Of a stretch of DNA of 64,000 bases, positions 33,148 through 41,901 are shown piece after piece; the first letter of the stretch is position 1; each line of letters opens with the position of its first letter. A model generated the notes under the pieces. It made no database searches, was not told the DNA's origin, and was given only the letters and a program-made list of their open reading frames with translations. The stretch covers positions 62,001 to 126,000 of the forward strand of contig JAPPBY010000014.1 of the NCBI GenBank assembly GCA_026702615.1, written 5' to 3'. The position numbers and the translations under genes were made by a program. The DNA comes from Chloroflexota bacterium (GTDB taxonomy: Bacteria > Chloroflexota > Dehalococcoidia > Tepidiformales > Tepidiformaceae).

Positions 33148-34767
33148 ATGAAGGTCGCCGATGCCGTAGCCGAGATCCTGAAGCGCGAGGGCGTTGAGTT
33201 CCTCATCGCCTACCCTGTCAATCCCATCATCGAGGCGGCCGCCCGCGCCGACGTCCGCACGATCATCGTCCGCCAGGAACGCGTCGGCCTGCACATGGCC
33301 GACGCCTTCAGCCGCGTGAACTCGGGCGATCGCATCGGCGTCTTCGCCATGCAGCACGGCCCCGGCGCCGAGAACGCCTTCGGTGGCGTCGCCCAGGCCT
33401 ACGGCGATTCCGTCCCCATCCTCGTGATGCCAGGCGGCTATGCCCGCCGCATCACCAACACGGCCCCCAATTTCAATTCCTTCCTCAACTTCCAGCACGT
33501 CACCAAGTGGACCGAGCAGGTCACGCTCGGTTCGACCGTGCCCGACGTGATGCGCCGCGCCTTCACCCAGGTGCGCAACGGCCGCCCCCGCCCCGTCCTC
33601 ATCGAGATTCCCGGTGACGTGTTCCAGGAGGACGTCGCCGACGACTTCGCCTACGAGCCTGCTCCCGCCCTCCGCTCAGGCCCCGACCCCGAGGCCGTCA
33701 AGACTGTCGCCGAGGTGCTCCGCAACGCCGAGCGGCCCGTGATCTACGCCGGGCAGGGCGTGCACTACGCGAAGGCATGGGACGAGCTTCGTGAGCTCGC
33801 CGAGCGCCTCCAGATCCCCGTCACCACGAGCCTGCAGGGCAAGAGCGCCTTCCCCGAGAACCATCCCCTCTCCCTCGGCTCGGGAGGCCGCTCCATACCC
33901 CGCACCGTCCACGAGTTCCTCCAGGACGCCGACGTCATCTTCGGCATCGGCTGCAGCTTCGCGGCAACGGGGTTCGGGGTCGCGATGCCGAAGGGCAAGA
34001 CGATCATTCACGCCACCCTCGATCCCGCCGACGTCAACAAGGATGTCGCCTCCGCCCACGCCCTCATCGGCGACGCCAAACTCACCCTCGACGCCCTCCT
34101 CTGCGAGCTCGACGGCGCAAGCGCGTCACGCGACGGCGTCACCGACCGAATCGCCACCATCAAGGCGGAGTGGCTGGAGCAGTGGAAGCCGAAGCTCACC
34201 GACGACTCCTCCCCTCTCTCTCCCTACCGCGTTATCTGGGACCTGCTGCATACCGTCGACGTCGACAACACGATCATCACGCACGACGCCGGCAGCCCCC
34301 GCGACCAGCTTTCCCCCTTCTGGGAGAGCCGCACGCCCCTCAGCTACATCGGCTGGGGCAAGACGACACAGCTCGGGACCGGACTCGGCTACGCCATGGG
34401 CGCAAAGCTCGCCCGGCCGGACCGCCTCTGCATCAACGTCTGGGGCGACGCCGCCATCGGCTTCACCGGCATGGACTTCGAAACGGCCGTGCGCGAGCGC
34501 ATCCCCATCCTCTCCATCCTCCTCAACAACTTCTCCATGGCCATCGAGCTGCCCATCATGCAGGCCGCCACCGAGAAGTACCGCAGCACCGATATCAGCG
34601 GGAACTACGCCGATATGGCCACGGCCTTCGGTGGCTACGGGGAGCGCGTCACCGACGCCTCCGAGATCATCCCCGCCATCAAGCGCGGCATTGCCCAGAC
34701 GGAGGCCGGCAACCCCGCCCTCCTGGAGTTCATCACCCAGAAAGAGATCGAGATCTCGAAGTTCTAG
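33148..34767 (+). CDS. ThDP-dependent acetolactate synthase/decarboxylase-like enzyme (paralogue 2)
   Basis: 539 aa from the ATG at 33148 (AAGGGGG upstream). Same domain order and length as the enzyme at 11657-13288. The PYR-domain Glu is in IVRQERVGLHMADAFSRV; the shared C-terminal segment SYIGWGKTTQLGTGLGYAMGAKLARPDR is close to the paralogue (seen as YIGWGKTTQLG here and YIGWGKTTHLG there). The ThDP-binding motif is GDAAIGFTG...ILLNN, with GDA instead of the canonical GDG. No carboxylate-specific partner is nearby. Function unresolved; a substrate related to that of the paralogue is likely. Confidence 0.87.
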   Translation: MKVADAVAEILKREGVEFLIAYPVNPIIEAAARADVRTIIVRQERVGLHMADAFSRVNSGDRIGVFAMQHGPGAENAFGGVAQAYGDSVPILVMPGGYARRITNTAPNFNSFLNFQHVTKWTEQVTLGSTVPDVMRRAFTQVRNGRPRPVLIEIPGDVFQEDVADDFAYEPAPALRSGPDPEAVKTVAEVLRNAERPVIYAGQGVHYAKAWDELRELAERLQIPVTTSLQGKSAFPENHPLSLGSGGRSIPRTVHEFLQDADVIFGIGCSFAATGFGVAMPKGKTIIHATLDPADVNKDVASAHALIGDAKLTLDALLCELDGASASRDGVTDRIATIKAEWLEQWKPKLTDDSSPLSPYRVIWDLLHTVDVDNTIITHDAGSPRDQLSPFWESRTPLSYIGWGKTTQLGTGLGYAMGAKLARPDRLCINVWGDAAIGFTGMDFETAVRERIPILSILLNNFSMAIELPIMQAATEKYRSTDISGNYADMATAFGGYGERVTDASEIIPAIKRGIAQTEAGNPALLEFITQKEIEISKF

Positions 34768-34791
34768 GGCAGGGACAGAGCTGCGGGGCTG

Positions 34792-35025
34792 CTACGTCAC
34801 CAGGGCCGCGACTGCGACCGCGATGGTCGCAACCCCGACGTTGAGGGCCGCCACGAAGCTGATGATTCTGAGCTGCGACTTGGCCAGCTCGGTCTGAAGG
34901 ATGTCTTGCGTGACGAAAGGGCTCAGGATCTCTACGACCGCATTTGCGGCCGGTTCATCCATGCCGCCCTCGCGCAGCCTGTGATACGCCTCGCGCGAAT
35001 CGAAGGTCGAAGCCGCCACGCTCAT
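34792..35025 (-). CDS. Small DUF1640 (CCDC90-like) type protein
   Basis: 77 aa. N-terminal helix with SREAYHRLREGGMDEPAANAV, a short central helix (TQDILQTELAKSQLR) and a C-terminal hydrophobic helix (IISFVAALNVGVATIAVAVAALV). Same order as the 91-aa protein at 14184 but with a shorter coiled-coil region. Preceded by a well-formed promoter (35041-35069); GGGAGG abuts the ATG. Function unknown. Confidence 0.68.
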   Translation of the reverse strand: MSVAASTFDSREAYHRLREGGMDEPAANAVVEILSPFVTQDILQTELAKSQLRIISFVAALNVGVATIAVAVAALVT

Positions 35026-35040
35026 CCTCCCGGCACAGTT

Positions 35041-35069
35041 ATGCTACAGGACAAGCATGGCCATGACAA
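35041..35069 (-). promoter_or_regulatory. Promoter of the 77-aa DUF1640-type gene
   Basis: On the minus strand: -35 TTGTCA (complement of 35064-35069), 17-bp spacer, -10 TAGCAT (complement of 35041-35046). The start site would lie about 8-9 nt before the ATG at 35025. One of the best sigma-70-like promoters in the window. Confidence 0.65.
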
Positions 35070-35084
35070 TCCTTGCATCTCTGT

Positions 35085-35561
35085 TCAGGGCGCTCCGCCA
35101 TCCGTCCGCAAGTCACGTACCACCGCGATCTCCCGGCAGTCGGTGAAGAACGGGCAGCGCACGCACTCGTTCCAGACCTTCTGCGGAAAGTCCATCACGT
35201 TCGCCAGCACGAACCCCTGCCGCTCGAAGAAGCCGGGCTGGTAGGTGAGCGCGAACACGCGCTCGATGCCCATCTCCCGGCCCTCTTCGACGCACTCCTC
35301 CACGATCATCGCGCCAACGCCCTTGCCGTGCTGGTCCTCGCGCACAGCGAGCGAACGAATCTCCGCCAGGTCGCTCCCCATGATGTGAAGCGAGCCGCAC
35401 CCCACCACCTCGTCCCCCTCGCGGGCGACCTTGAAGTCGCGGATGGCCTCGTGAATTTCGCCGAGCGGGCGTTCGAGCATCTCGCCACGCTGCGCCCAGT
35501 CATCGATCAACGCATGGATGGCATCGGCATCGCTCAGGCGGGCCGGTTCGACACAGACCAT
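35085..35561 (-). CDS. GNAT acetyltransferase, short ArgA/N-acetylglutamate-synthase-like
   Basis: 158 aa, TGGAGGT before the ATG. GNAT motif A is the acetyl-CoA loop VREDQHGKGVGAMIVEECV; the flanks (IHALIDDWAQRGEMLERPLGEIHEAIRDF, split here: DDWAQRGEMLERPLGEI) and LTYQPGFFERQGFV match the short N-acetylglutamate synthases of high-GC bacteria. The C-terminus carries a CPFFTDC cysteine pair, also seen in that group, which often lists as 'CPxxxxC'. Arginine-pathway function is likely but no arg gene is adjacent. Confidence 0.82.
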   Translation of the reverse strand: MVCVEPARLSDADAIHALIDDWAQRGEMLERPLGEIHEAIRDFKVAREGDEVVGCGSLHIMGSDLAEIRSLAVREDQHGKGVGAMIVEECVEEGREMGIERVFALTYQPGFFERQGFVLANVMDFPQKVWNECVRCPFFTDCREIAVVRDLRTDGGAP

Positions 35562-35640
35562 TGGAAAACCTCCAGGTACGCGGGACGGAACGGCTAACGA
35601 GGCTCAGGCCCTTGGCCCGGCCCCGGCTCCGCCACGCGCC

Positions 35641-35768
35641 AGGGCGGCTTGAACGCCGCCCTGAGGGGCTCCTTCGGATACTGGTCGCTGCAGCATCGTA
35701 GGGTGAGTGTAGGCCCCAATGGGGCTTACACGCTCGCCCTCCGTGCTGGTGTAGGCTCCCGCTGAGCC
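35641..35768 (+). ncRNA. Structured leader upstream of the formyl-THF gene
   Basis: Three successive stem-loops precede the gene at 35791. SL1 35641-35662 is a perfect 8-bp stem (AGGGCGGC/GCCGCCCT) with a 6-nt loop. SL2 35700-35740 has 18 pairs, a 2-nt bulge (35728-35729) and loop AAT; its three non-Watson-Crick pairs (704-736, 708-732, 712-726) are all U-G or G-U in plus-strand RNA and would be A-C mismatches on the other strand. SL3 35754-35768 is GGCTC/GAGCC. GGGGAGG and the ATG follow. No known riboswitch consensus fits. No clear promoter upstream was found. Confidence 0.5.
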
Positions 35769-35790
35769 GACTGGGCCCGGGGAGGAACGC

Positions 35791-36708
35791 ATGCGCGTCT
35801 CGATCATCGGTCAGGCCGCCTTCGGGGAAGCTGTGCTGAAGCGCCTGATCGAGGACGGCGTGGAGATCGTTGCCGCCTCTGCTCCCGAACCGCGCGAGGG
35901 TGCCCGCCCCGACCCCCTCTGGGTCGCCGCCGAGGAAGCCGGCCTTGCCCCCCTTGATACCGCCGCTCTCAAGGGCGAGGAGGGCCTTGCCGCCTGGCGG
36001 GCCGCCGGCGCCGAGCTCGGCGTGATGGCCTTCGTCACCGAGCTGCTGCCCGAGGAAGCCCTCACCGCCCCGGAACACGGCACGATCCAGTACCACCCCA
36101 GCCTCCTGCCCCTCCACCGCGGGTCTTCCGCCATGAACTGGCCCATAATCTTCGGCCGGACCGAGACCGGCCTCAGCATCTTCTGGCCCGACAAGGGCAT
36201 GGATACGGGCCCCGTCCTCCTCCAGAAGACCTGCGAGATCGGCCCCGACGATACCCTCGGCTCGCTGTACTTCGAGCGGCTCTTCCCCATGGGCGTCGAC
36301 GCCATGGCCGAGGCCGTCGCCCTCGTCGACTCCGGCGAGGCGCCCCGCATCGAGCAGGACCACGCCCTCTCGACCTACGAGCCCCCCTGTGACGGGGAGC
36401 ACGCCCGTATTCCCTGGCACCTCCCCGCCCAGCAGGTTTACGACCTCATCCGTGGCTGCAATCCGCAGCCCGGCGCCTGGACAACCCGCCGCGGTGAGCG
36501 GCTCGGCGTCTTCGATTGCCGCCTCTCCTTGCGCGACGAGCCCGGCATGCCCGGCGCCGTCCTCCGCATCGAGGAGGACGGCATCGACCTGCGCCTCAAC
36601 GGAGGAGTCCTGCACGTCAAGCGCGTGCAGCCCCAGGGCGCCCGCAAGGTGAACGCGGGCGAGTGGGCCGCCGAGGTCGGGCTGAAGGTGGGCGCCCGCT
36701 TCCGCTAG
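35791..36708 (+). CDS. 10-formyltetrahydrofolate hydrolase/formyltransferase-domain protein
   Basis: 305 aa with formyltransferase N-terminal (1-190) and C-terminal OB-fold (200-305) domains. Catalytic Asn-His-Asp region: the HPSLLP loop (QYHPSLLPLHRGSSAMNWP) and Asp in DKGMDTGPVLLQK. The segment SAMNWPIIFGRTETGLSIFW resembles the N-terminal half of animal 10-formyl-THF dehydrogenase more than methionyl-tRNA formyltransferase, in which HGxLRxR-type tRNA contacts occur. It is therefore either a stand-alone 10-formyl-THF deformylase-type enzyme or a divergent Fmt. The gene is preceded by a structured leader and GGGGAGG, and is convergent with the PBP gene. Confidence 0.82.
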   Translation: MRVSIIGQAAFGEAVLKRLIEDGVEIVAASAPEPREGARPDPLWVAAEEAGLAPLDTAALKGEEGLAAWRAAGAELGVMAFVTELLPEEALTAPEHGTIQYHPSLLPLHRGSSAMNWPIIFGRTETGLSIFWPDKGMDTGPVLLQKTCEIGPDDTLGSLYFERLFPMGVDAMAEAVALVDSGEAPRIEQDHALSTYEPPCDGEHARIPWHLPAQQVYDLIRGCNPQPGAWTTRRGERLGVFDCRLSLRDEPGMPGAVLRIEEDGIDLRLNGGVLHVKRVQPQGARKVNAGEWAAEVGLKVGARFR

Positions 36709-36720
36709 GGCCTCTCGCCC

Positions 36721-39700
36721 CTACTGCTCCTCGGGCTCGTCCGGCTCTTCTGGCTCGTCCGGCTCACGCGGCTCCGGCGGTCCCTCGTCAAACGGGATGC
36801 TCGGCGATGTCGGGCTTGAGATCAGCGTCCTCAGGGGCGGCGTCGGCGGTCCGTCGTTCACGTTCACCTGGATCGTGGAACGCAGCGGCGCCAGCAGCCC
36901 CTGCCGAGCAGTGAGCCGCAACGTGTAGACCCGCGGTGCGAACTCCTCCAGCTCGATGATGCCCAGCAGCTCGCTCAACACGTTCTCCTCGCCCGAGGCG
37001 AGCACCACCCAGTCGTCCTCCCCGGGATTGGCCCCGGGACCGATCTCCAGCAGCCACTCGCTCAGGCGTCCAACATTCACGCTGCCCAGCACCTGCGTCC
37101 CCCGCCCAACGTCATCGCTGGGGAGCGGCCAGGCGATCTCGACGGCGCGCAATCCCGTGCTCTCCTCCTCCGGCATCAGGGGAATGAACACGTCCAGTTC
37201 TTCGGGGGGCTCCTCCACCAGCTTGATCGCGAGTTCTGGCTCCCAGCCCGGGAGCTTCACGAACTGCTGGACCTCGCGGTAGCGCAGCGGGGTCTTGCTC
37301 GAGGCGAGGAGCCCGTTGCGCGTGTCGATCACCGCCGGCACGCACGGCTCCTCGTATTCGACGTCCGTGCGCACCCACGCCTCCACCACCTGGTCGCAGC
37401 CTCCGTCAAGAATGCGGTCGGTCGCCGGCGTGACGAAGTCCTGAAGCTCGACGTTATCGGGCTGCAGCTCCTCGAAGTCGGCAATCGCCTCGATGCGGTC
37501 CTCCGCCAGCAGGTAGCTGTGGTAGTCCCCCATCCAGTTCTTGAACAGCCACAGCGTCGTCCGGGCCGAGGCGTATTCGCCGCTCCGCCCGTCGATCACG
37601 AGCTCGTTCGTGGCATTGCCGACCCACACCGCCGTGGCGGCGTGTCGCGAGTAGCCGTTCATCCACGTTTCCAGCGTGTCGTCGGCGTCCAGCGGCCCCT
37701 GCTGCGTCCCGGTCTTGATCCCGGCCGGAAGCTTCTCGCCGTTCACGAACGTATCGAGCCGGATGTCCTCGTTGCTCTCTCCGCAGCTCCAGATGACGAA
37801 ACGGGCCGTGCAGTCAGACATGACGCTGTGCAGCAGCCAGACGCTCCCCGCATCGACCGTGCGAATCCGCTGCGGCCCCTGGTGCTGGAAGATGACGCGG
37901 TTGTTGATGTCGCGCACCTCCAGCACCACCACCGGGTCGAGCGGCCGCGTCCCCGGCAGCCGCAGGTGCCCGCGCTGGAAGTCGAGCTTCTGCTGGAGCG
38001 CGTTCTCGTAGTCGACGCCCTCGTCGAAGGCGGTGTTGTTGAGTGTGTCGGGCGCGACCGTCGTGGCGTGGTGGGGCACCCCCACCATCACCCCCATGTT
38101 GGCGATCGTCGCGTTCATGTAGGCCATGTCGACGGCGCGGATGTTGGCGCCACCGGTCGCGATCGAGGCGCCGTAGTAGATGTCGAGGTGCGAGACGAAA
38201 GTCGGGTCGAACTGCTGATCGATCGTGGTGATCCCCAGCAGCTTCGCCATCGTGATCACGTTCTCGATGCCCGCCTCCTGCGCCGCCCGGTAGGCGGCCA
38301 CGTTCTGCGAGCCACCCAGTGCCGCCCGCGCCGAGATCAGCCCCTCCGTGCGAGGCTCCGTGCGCGGATTGATGATCTCGACCTCCTCGCCCTCAAGCTC
38401 CAGCGGATTGGTATCCCAGAGGATGCTCATGGGCGCCTTCTGCGCGTACTCGAACCAGGCCAGGTACACCGCCGGCTTAAACGCCGACCCCGGCTGGTTG
38501 ATCTCCACGAGCTGATCGACGTTGCCCGCCACCCTTGGGTCCGCTGTGACCGCTGGGTCGCGGTTGGGCGCGTAGACCAGCAGCTCACCCGTCTCCGGAT
38601 CAATGGTCACGACTGCCGCGTTGTGGCACTCGCAGCCCGCCTCCAGCCCCCGCACGATGGCCTCTCGCGCCATCGCCAGCGCATCCTGGGTTGCCGTCCA
38701 GTCGAGCGTCGTCCGAACCGTCCAGCCGGCGCTGTGCACGCTCGTGAGGCAGTCGTCGACGTTCTCCAGCCTGGGCAGGAGCCCCGCCTCGCACATGCGT
38801 ACCAGCCGCGGCTCCACCTGGTTATCGATGAATGCGGACGCGTCCTGCGCCGCGGTTGTCGCGGCGGGATACACGTACAGCGTCTCCGCCTTCGCGTCCG
38901 AAGCCTCCGAGAACGTGATCCAGCCATGGGTCACCATCAGGTCGATGACGTCCTCCTGGCGGACCTTCGCCGGGCCGCCCACCGTCATCCGCCCGAGCGA
39001 GTCGAGCACGCAGTTGTCCTCGTCGTCCCGCAGACAGTTCAACCGCGGGTGGTACAGCGTCGGGAACTGCGGGATGCCCGCCAGCATCGCCGACTCCGCC
39101 AGGGTCAGGTCGGCCGCATCCTTGCGGAAGTACCCCTGCGCCGCCGCCTGCACCCCGACGTAGCGGTCCGCATACGAGATCTGGTTCAGGTACCAGGTGA
39201 GGATCTGCACCTTCGTGTAGTCCTGCTCCAGCTCGATCGCATAGGCGATCTCGCGCAGCTTCCGATCGACCGTGCGTTCGGCCACACAGGGGTCATCGGG
39301 ATCGGTGAAGCTTCCGCAGATGTAGACGTTCTTGATCAGCTGCTGCGTGATCGAGGAACCGCCCGTCCCTGTGCCGATGCCGCCGCCCACATAGTTTTCC
39401 CAGGCGGCGCGGGCGAGACCCCGGTAGTTCACCCCCGGATGCGTCCAGAAGGCGTTGTCCTCCGTCGAGACGGTGGCGTCGATCATGCTCTGCGAGATGT
39501 CTTCCAGCCCCACGGGGTGGAGGAGCTGTTGGGCGGGGTTGGTCAGCACCCCCAACTCGATCTCGCCCGTGCGGTCGAAGATGCGCGTGATCCCCACCTG
39601 CCGCTCGATCAACAGGTCCTCGATCGGCACGTAGTCTCGCGCGTAGTGCTGGTAGACCGCGAAGACGCTGCCCGCTCCCGCCGCCAGCGTGGCCGAACCA

Positions 39701-39807
39701 ATAAACCCCACCACCAGCACGAGGATTGCCCAGATTGGGAGCCCGCCCCGCTTCTGCTGGGCTCGGCGCGCTCGCAGCCGGCGGCGGATGACGACGCGGC
39801 TAGACAT
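36721..39807 (-). CDS. Penicillin-binding protein 1A-type bifunctional transglycosylase/transpeptidase
   Basis: Class A PBP, 1028 aa from the ATG at 39807 (MSSRVVIRRR). Cytoplasmic Arg-rich tail, membrane helix about 24-45, glycosyltransferase family 51 domain with catalytic Glu in VSTEDNAFWTHPGVNYRG and GGSSITQQLIKN, then transpeptidase with the nucleophile in QPGSAFKPAVY (SxxK), SQN in LGGSQNVAAY and KTG in GIKTGTQQ. The C-terminus is an extra Ig/fibronectin-like region (about 860-1000) and a Pro/Glu/Asp-rich tail. At more than 1000 aa it is long for the class (usually 700-900) because of these additions. Acts in peptidoglycan synthesis. Confidence 0.94.
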   Translation of the reverse strand: MSSRVVIRRRLRARRAQQKRGGLPIWAILVLVVGFIGSATLAAGAGSVFAVYQHYARDYVPIEDLLIERQVGITRIFDRTGEIELGVLTNPAQQLLHPVGLEDISQSMIDATVSTEDNAFWTHPGVNYRGLARAAWENYVGGGIGTGTGGSSITQQLIKNVYICGSFTDPDDPCVAERTVDRKLREIAYAIELEQDYTKVQILTWYLNQISYADRYVGVQAAAQGYFRKDAADLTLAESAMLAGIPQFPTLYHPRLNCLRDDEDNCVLDSLGRMTVGGPAKVRQEDVIDLMVTHGWITFSEASDAKAETLYVYPAATTAAQDASAFIDNQVEPRLVRMCEAGLLPRLENVDDCLTSVHSAGWTVRTTLDWTATQDALAMAREAIVRGLEAGCECHNAAVVTIDPETGELLVYAPNRDPAVTADPRVAGNVDQLVEINQPGSAFKPAVYLAWFEYAQKAPMSILWDTNPLELEGEEVEIINPRTEPRTEGLISARAALGGSQNVAAYRAAQEAGIENVITMAKLLGITTIDQQFDPTFVSHLDIYYGASIATGGANIRAVDMAYMNATIANMGVMVGVPHHATTVAPDTLNNTAFDEGVDYENALQQKLDFQRGHLRLPGTRPLDPVVVLEVRDINNRVIFQHQGPQRIRTVDAGSVWLLHSVMSDCTARFVIWSCGESNEDIRLDTFVNGEKLPAGIKTGTQQGPLDADDTLETWMNGYSRHAATAVWVGNATNELVIDGRSGEYASARTTLWLFKNWMGDYHSYLLAEDRIEAIADFEELQPDNVELQDFVTPATDRILDGGCDQVVEAWVRTDVEYEEPCVPAVIDTRNGLLASSKTPLRYREVQQFVKLPGWEPELAIKLVEEPPEELDVFIPLMPEEESTGLRAVEIAWPLPSDDVGRGTQVLGSVNVGRLSEWLLEIGPGANPGEDDWVVLASGEENVLSELLGIIELEEFAPRVYTLRLTARQGLLAPLRSTIQVNVNDGPPTPPLRTLISSPTSPSIPFDEGPPEPREPDEPEEPDEPEEQ

Positions 39808-39940
39808 CGTCGGAAGCGCAGTCGGCCGGGGCAACAAGCGGGATCAAGAGCGAGGGATGGGCGGGGTGCCGCATCACCTTCGAGCCTAGCAAAACGGCCC
39901 CTTGCAGGCACGTCCGGGAGACCGTGTGTACGATCGCGCT

Positions 39941-40228
39941 ATGCCCATCTCCCGCGACCAGGTGCTCCACATCGGCCGCCTTGCCCGCCTCGGCCTGAGC
40001 GACGCTGAGATCGATCGCCTTACCGTCCAGCTCTCCGACATCCTCGAACACTTCGAGGCGCTGGCGGCCGTCGATACCGGCGATGTCGAGCCGACCGCCC
40101 ACCCTCTGCCCCTCCAGAACGTCATGCGCACCGACTCTGTCGCGCCTTCCCTCGCACGCGACGATGCGCTCAGCAACGCGCCCGAGGTCGAAGACGGCCT
40201 GATTCGCGTGCGCGCCGTCCTCGAATGA
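39941..40228 (+). CDS. gatC: Asp-tRNA(Asn)/Glu-tRNA(Gln) amidotransferase subunit C
   Basis: 95 aa; MPISRDQVLHIGRLARLGLS and LSDILEHFEAL match the family, as do NVMRTDSVAPSL and DGLIRVRAVLE at the end. It holds GatA and GatB together in the transamidosome. A TACGAT hexamer ends 6 nt before the ATG, with no ribosome-binding site, so the transcript may be leaderless. It overlaps gatA by 4 nt. gatB is not in the window. Confidence 0.96.
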   Translation: MPISRDQVLHIGRLARLGLSDAEIDRLTVQLSDILEHFEALAAVDTGDVEPTAHPLPLQNVMRTDSVAPSLARDDALSNAPEVEDGLIRVRAVLE

Positions 40229-41682
40229 GCGAGCTCTGGGAGCTGACGGCGCACGAGGCCCAGGACGGCCTCCGCACGAAGGAATTCTCCTCGGTCGAGC
40301 TGACGGAGTCGGTCCTCGCCCGCGTCGATGCCGTCGAGGACCGCGTCAACGCCTACATCACGCGAACCGATGAGGTCGCACGCGAGCAGGCCCGCGAGGC
40401 CGACGCCCGCTTCGCCGCCGGCACAGCCACCCCCCTCACCGGCATCCCCTTCGCCGTCAAGGACCTCATCGTCACGAAGGGCGTCCGCACGACCGCCGGC
40501 TCGCGCATGCTCGGCGACTTCGTCCCGCCCTACGACAGCCACGTCTACGAGCAGCTGAAGCGCGCCGGCGCCGTCATGGTCGGCAAGGCGAACATGGACG
40601 AGTTCGCCATGGGCTCCAGCACCGAGCACTCCGCCTACGGCGCCACCCGCAACCCCTGGGACACCGACCGCGTGCCCGGAGGCAGCTCCGGTGGCTCCGC
40701 CGCCGCCGTAGCGGCGGGCGAGTGCATCGCCGCCCTCGGCAGCGATACAGGCGGCAGCATCCGCCAGCCCGCCGCCCTCTGCGGCGTCGTCGGCCTCGAC
40801 CCCACCTACGGCCGCGTAAGCCGCTTCGGCATCATCGCCTTCGGTAGCTCCCTCGACCAGGTCGGTCCTATCGGCCGCGACGTGGAAGACGTCGCCACCA
40901 TCCTCGACGGCATCAGCAGTCACGACCCCCGCGACTCCACCAGCGACCCTGCTCCCCGCCCCGACATGCGCCACTACCTCGGCCGCGACGTCGCCGGCAA
41001 GAAGATCGGCGTGCCCCGCGAGTACTTCATCGAGGGGATGGAGAACGGCGTGCGTACTCGCATCGACGAGGCGCTCCGCCACCTCGAGTCGCTCGGCTGC
41101 GAGATCGACACGGACCTCTCCCTCCCCATGACCGAGCACGCCCTCGCCGTCTACTACCTCATCGCCCCCAGCGAGGCGAGCTCCAACCTGGCCCGCTACG
41201 ACGGGGTCAAGTACGGCCTCAGTGAGCGCGGCGGCAGCATGTGGGAGAACATGGAGCAGACCCGCGAGCAAGGCTTCGGCGACGAGGTGAAGCGCCGCAT
41301 CATGCTCGGCGTCTACGCCCTCAGCGCTGGCTACTACGACCAGTTCTACCTGAAGGCGCAGAAGGTCCGGACCCTGATCACCAACGAGTTTCGCGAGGCC
41401 TTCACCCGCTACGACGCCCTCGTGACCCCCACCACCCCCGGCGTCGCTTTCCCCGTCGGCGACAAGCTCGACGACCCCTACGCGATGTACCTGAACGACA
41501 TCTACACGCTCCCCAGCGCCGTTGCCGGCCTCCCCGCCCTCAGCCTCCCCTGCGGCCTCAGCGAGGGCCTGCCCGTCGGCCTCCAAATCATCGGCGACGT
41601 GGGCGCCGAGGGCACGATCCTGCAGATCGGCCACGCGTTCGAGGGAGCCCTCGGCGAAGCCAACACGCTCGCTCCGCTCTAG
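40225..41682 (+). CDS. gatA: Asp-tRNA(Asn)/Glu-tRNA(Gln) amidotransferase subunit A
   Basis: 485 aa amidase-signature enzyme releasing ammonia from glutamine for transamidation of mischarged tRNA. The catalytic Lys is in GIPFAVKDLI, the cis-Ser in GSDTGGSIRQPA and the nucleophile in GGSSGGSAAAVA; these form the Ser-cisSer-Lys triad. GDKLDDPYAMYLNDIYTLP is the typical C-terminal tract of GatA. It overlaps gatC by ATGA and is followed 219 bp later by an aminotransferase. Confidence 0.97.
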   Translation: MSELWELTAHEAQDGLRTKEFSSVELTESVLARVDAVEDRVNAYITRTDEVAREQAREADARFAAGTATPLTGIPFAVKDLIVTKGVRTTAGSRMLGDFVPPYDSHVYEQLKRAGAVMVGKANMDEFAMGSSTEHSAYGATRNPWDTDRVPGGSSGGSAAAVAAGECIAALGSDTGGSIRQPAALCGVVGLDPTYGRVSRFGIIAFGSSLDQVGPIGRDVEDVATILDGISSHDPRDSTSDPAPRPDMRHYLGRDVAGKKIGVPREYFIEGMENGVRTRIDEALRHLESLGCEIDTDLSLPMTEHALAVYYLIAPSEASSNLARYDGVKYGLSERGGSMWENMEQTREQGFGDEVKRRIMLGVYALSAGYYDQFYLKAQKVRTLITNEFREAFTRYDALVTPTTPGVAFPVGDKLDDPYAMYLNDIYTLPSAVAGLPALSLPCGLSEGLPVGLQIIGDVGAEGTILQIGHAFEGALGEANTLAPL

Positions 41683-41840
41683 GCCTCTGGCCCTCCCAAC
41701 CCTTGACCGTAATGCCCCCCATGCCCAGAGTCCGAATCGTGGACCGTCAGCTCATTGCCACGTGTCTCCCCACTGCCGCTGCGGCGGCAGCGCAAGCGCG
41801 CAGGTAGCATGCGAGCGGTTCAACGACGCACAGGACACGA

Positions 41841-41859
41841 AGCCGCCCGCGGGGCGGCT
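41841..41859 (+). terminator. Hairpin between gatA and the aminotransferase gene
   Basis: 8-bp stem AGCCGCCC/GGGCGGCT around GCG, followed by GTTTCG. It lies about 160 bp after gatA and 43 bp before the aminotransferase start, so it may be a weak terminator or an attenuator-like leader hairpin. Confidence 0.4.
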
Positions 41860-41901
41860 GTTTCGTATCTGCCACCAGCGGGGGGCGGAAGGAACGGGGC
41901 C

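Noticed and set aside
35700-35790. Possible ZTP (pfl) riboswitch before the formyl-THF gene, from CCGACTGGGC resembling the conserved CCGCCUGGGC end
   Set aside because: The upstream half of the motif (GUGACUGGCG with its internal loop) is missing, and the main stem is a continuous helix. One short near-match is not enough.
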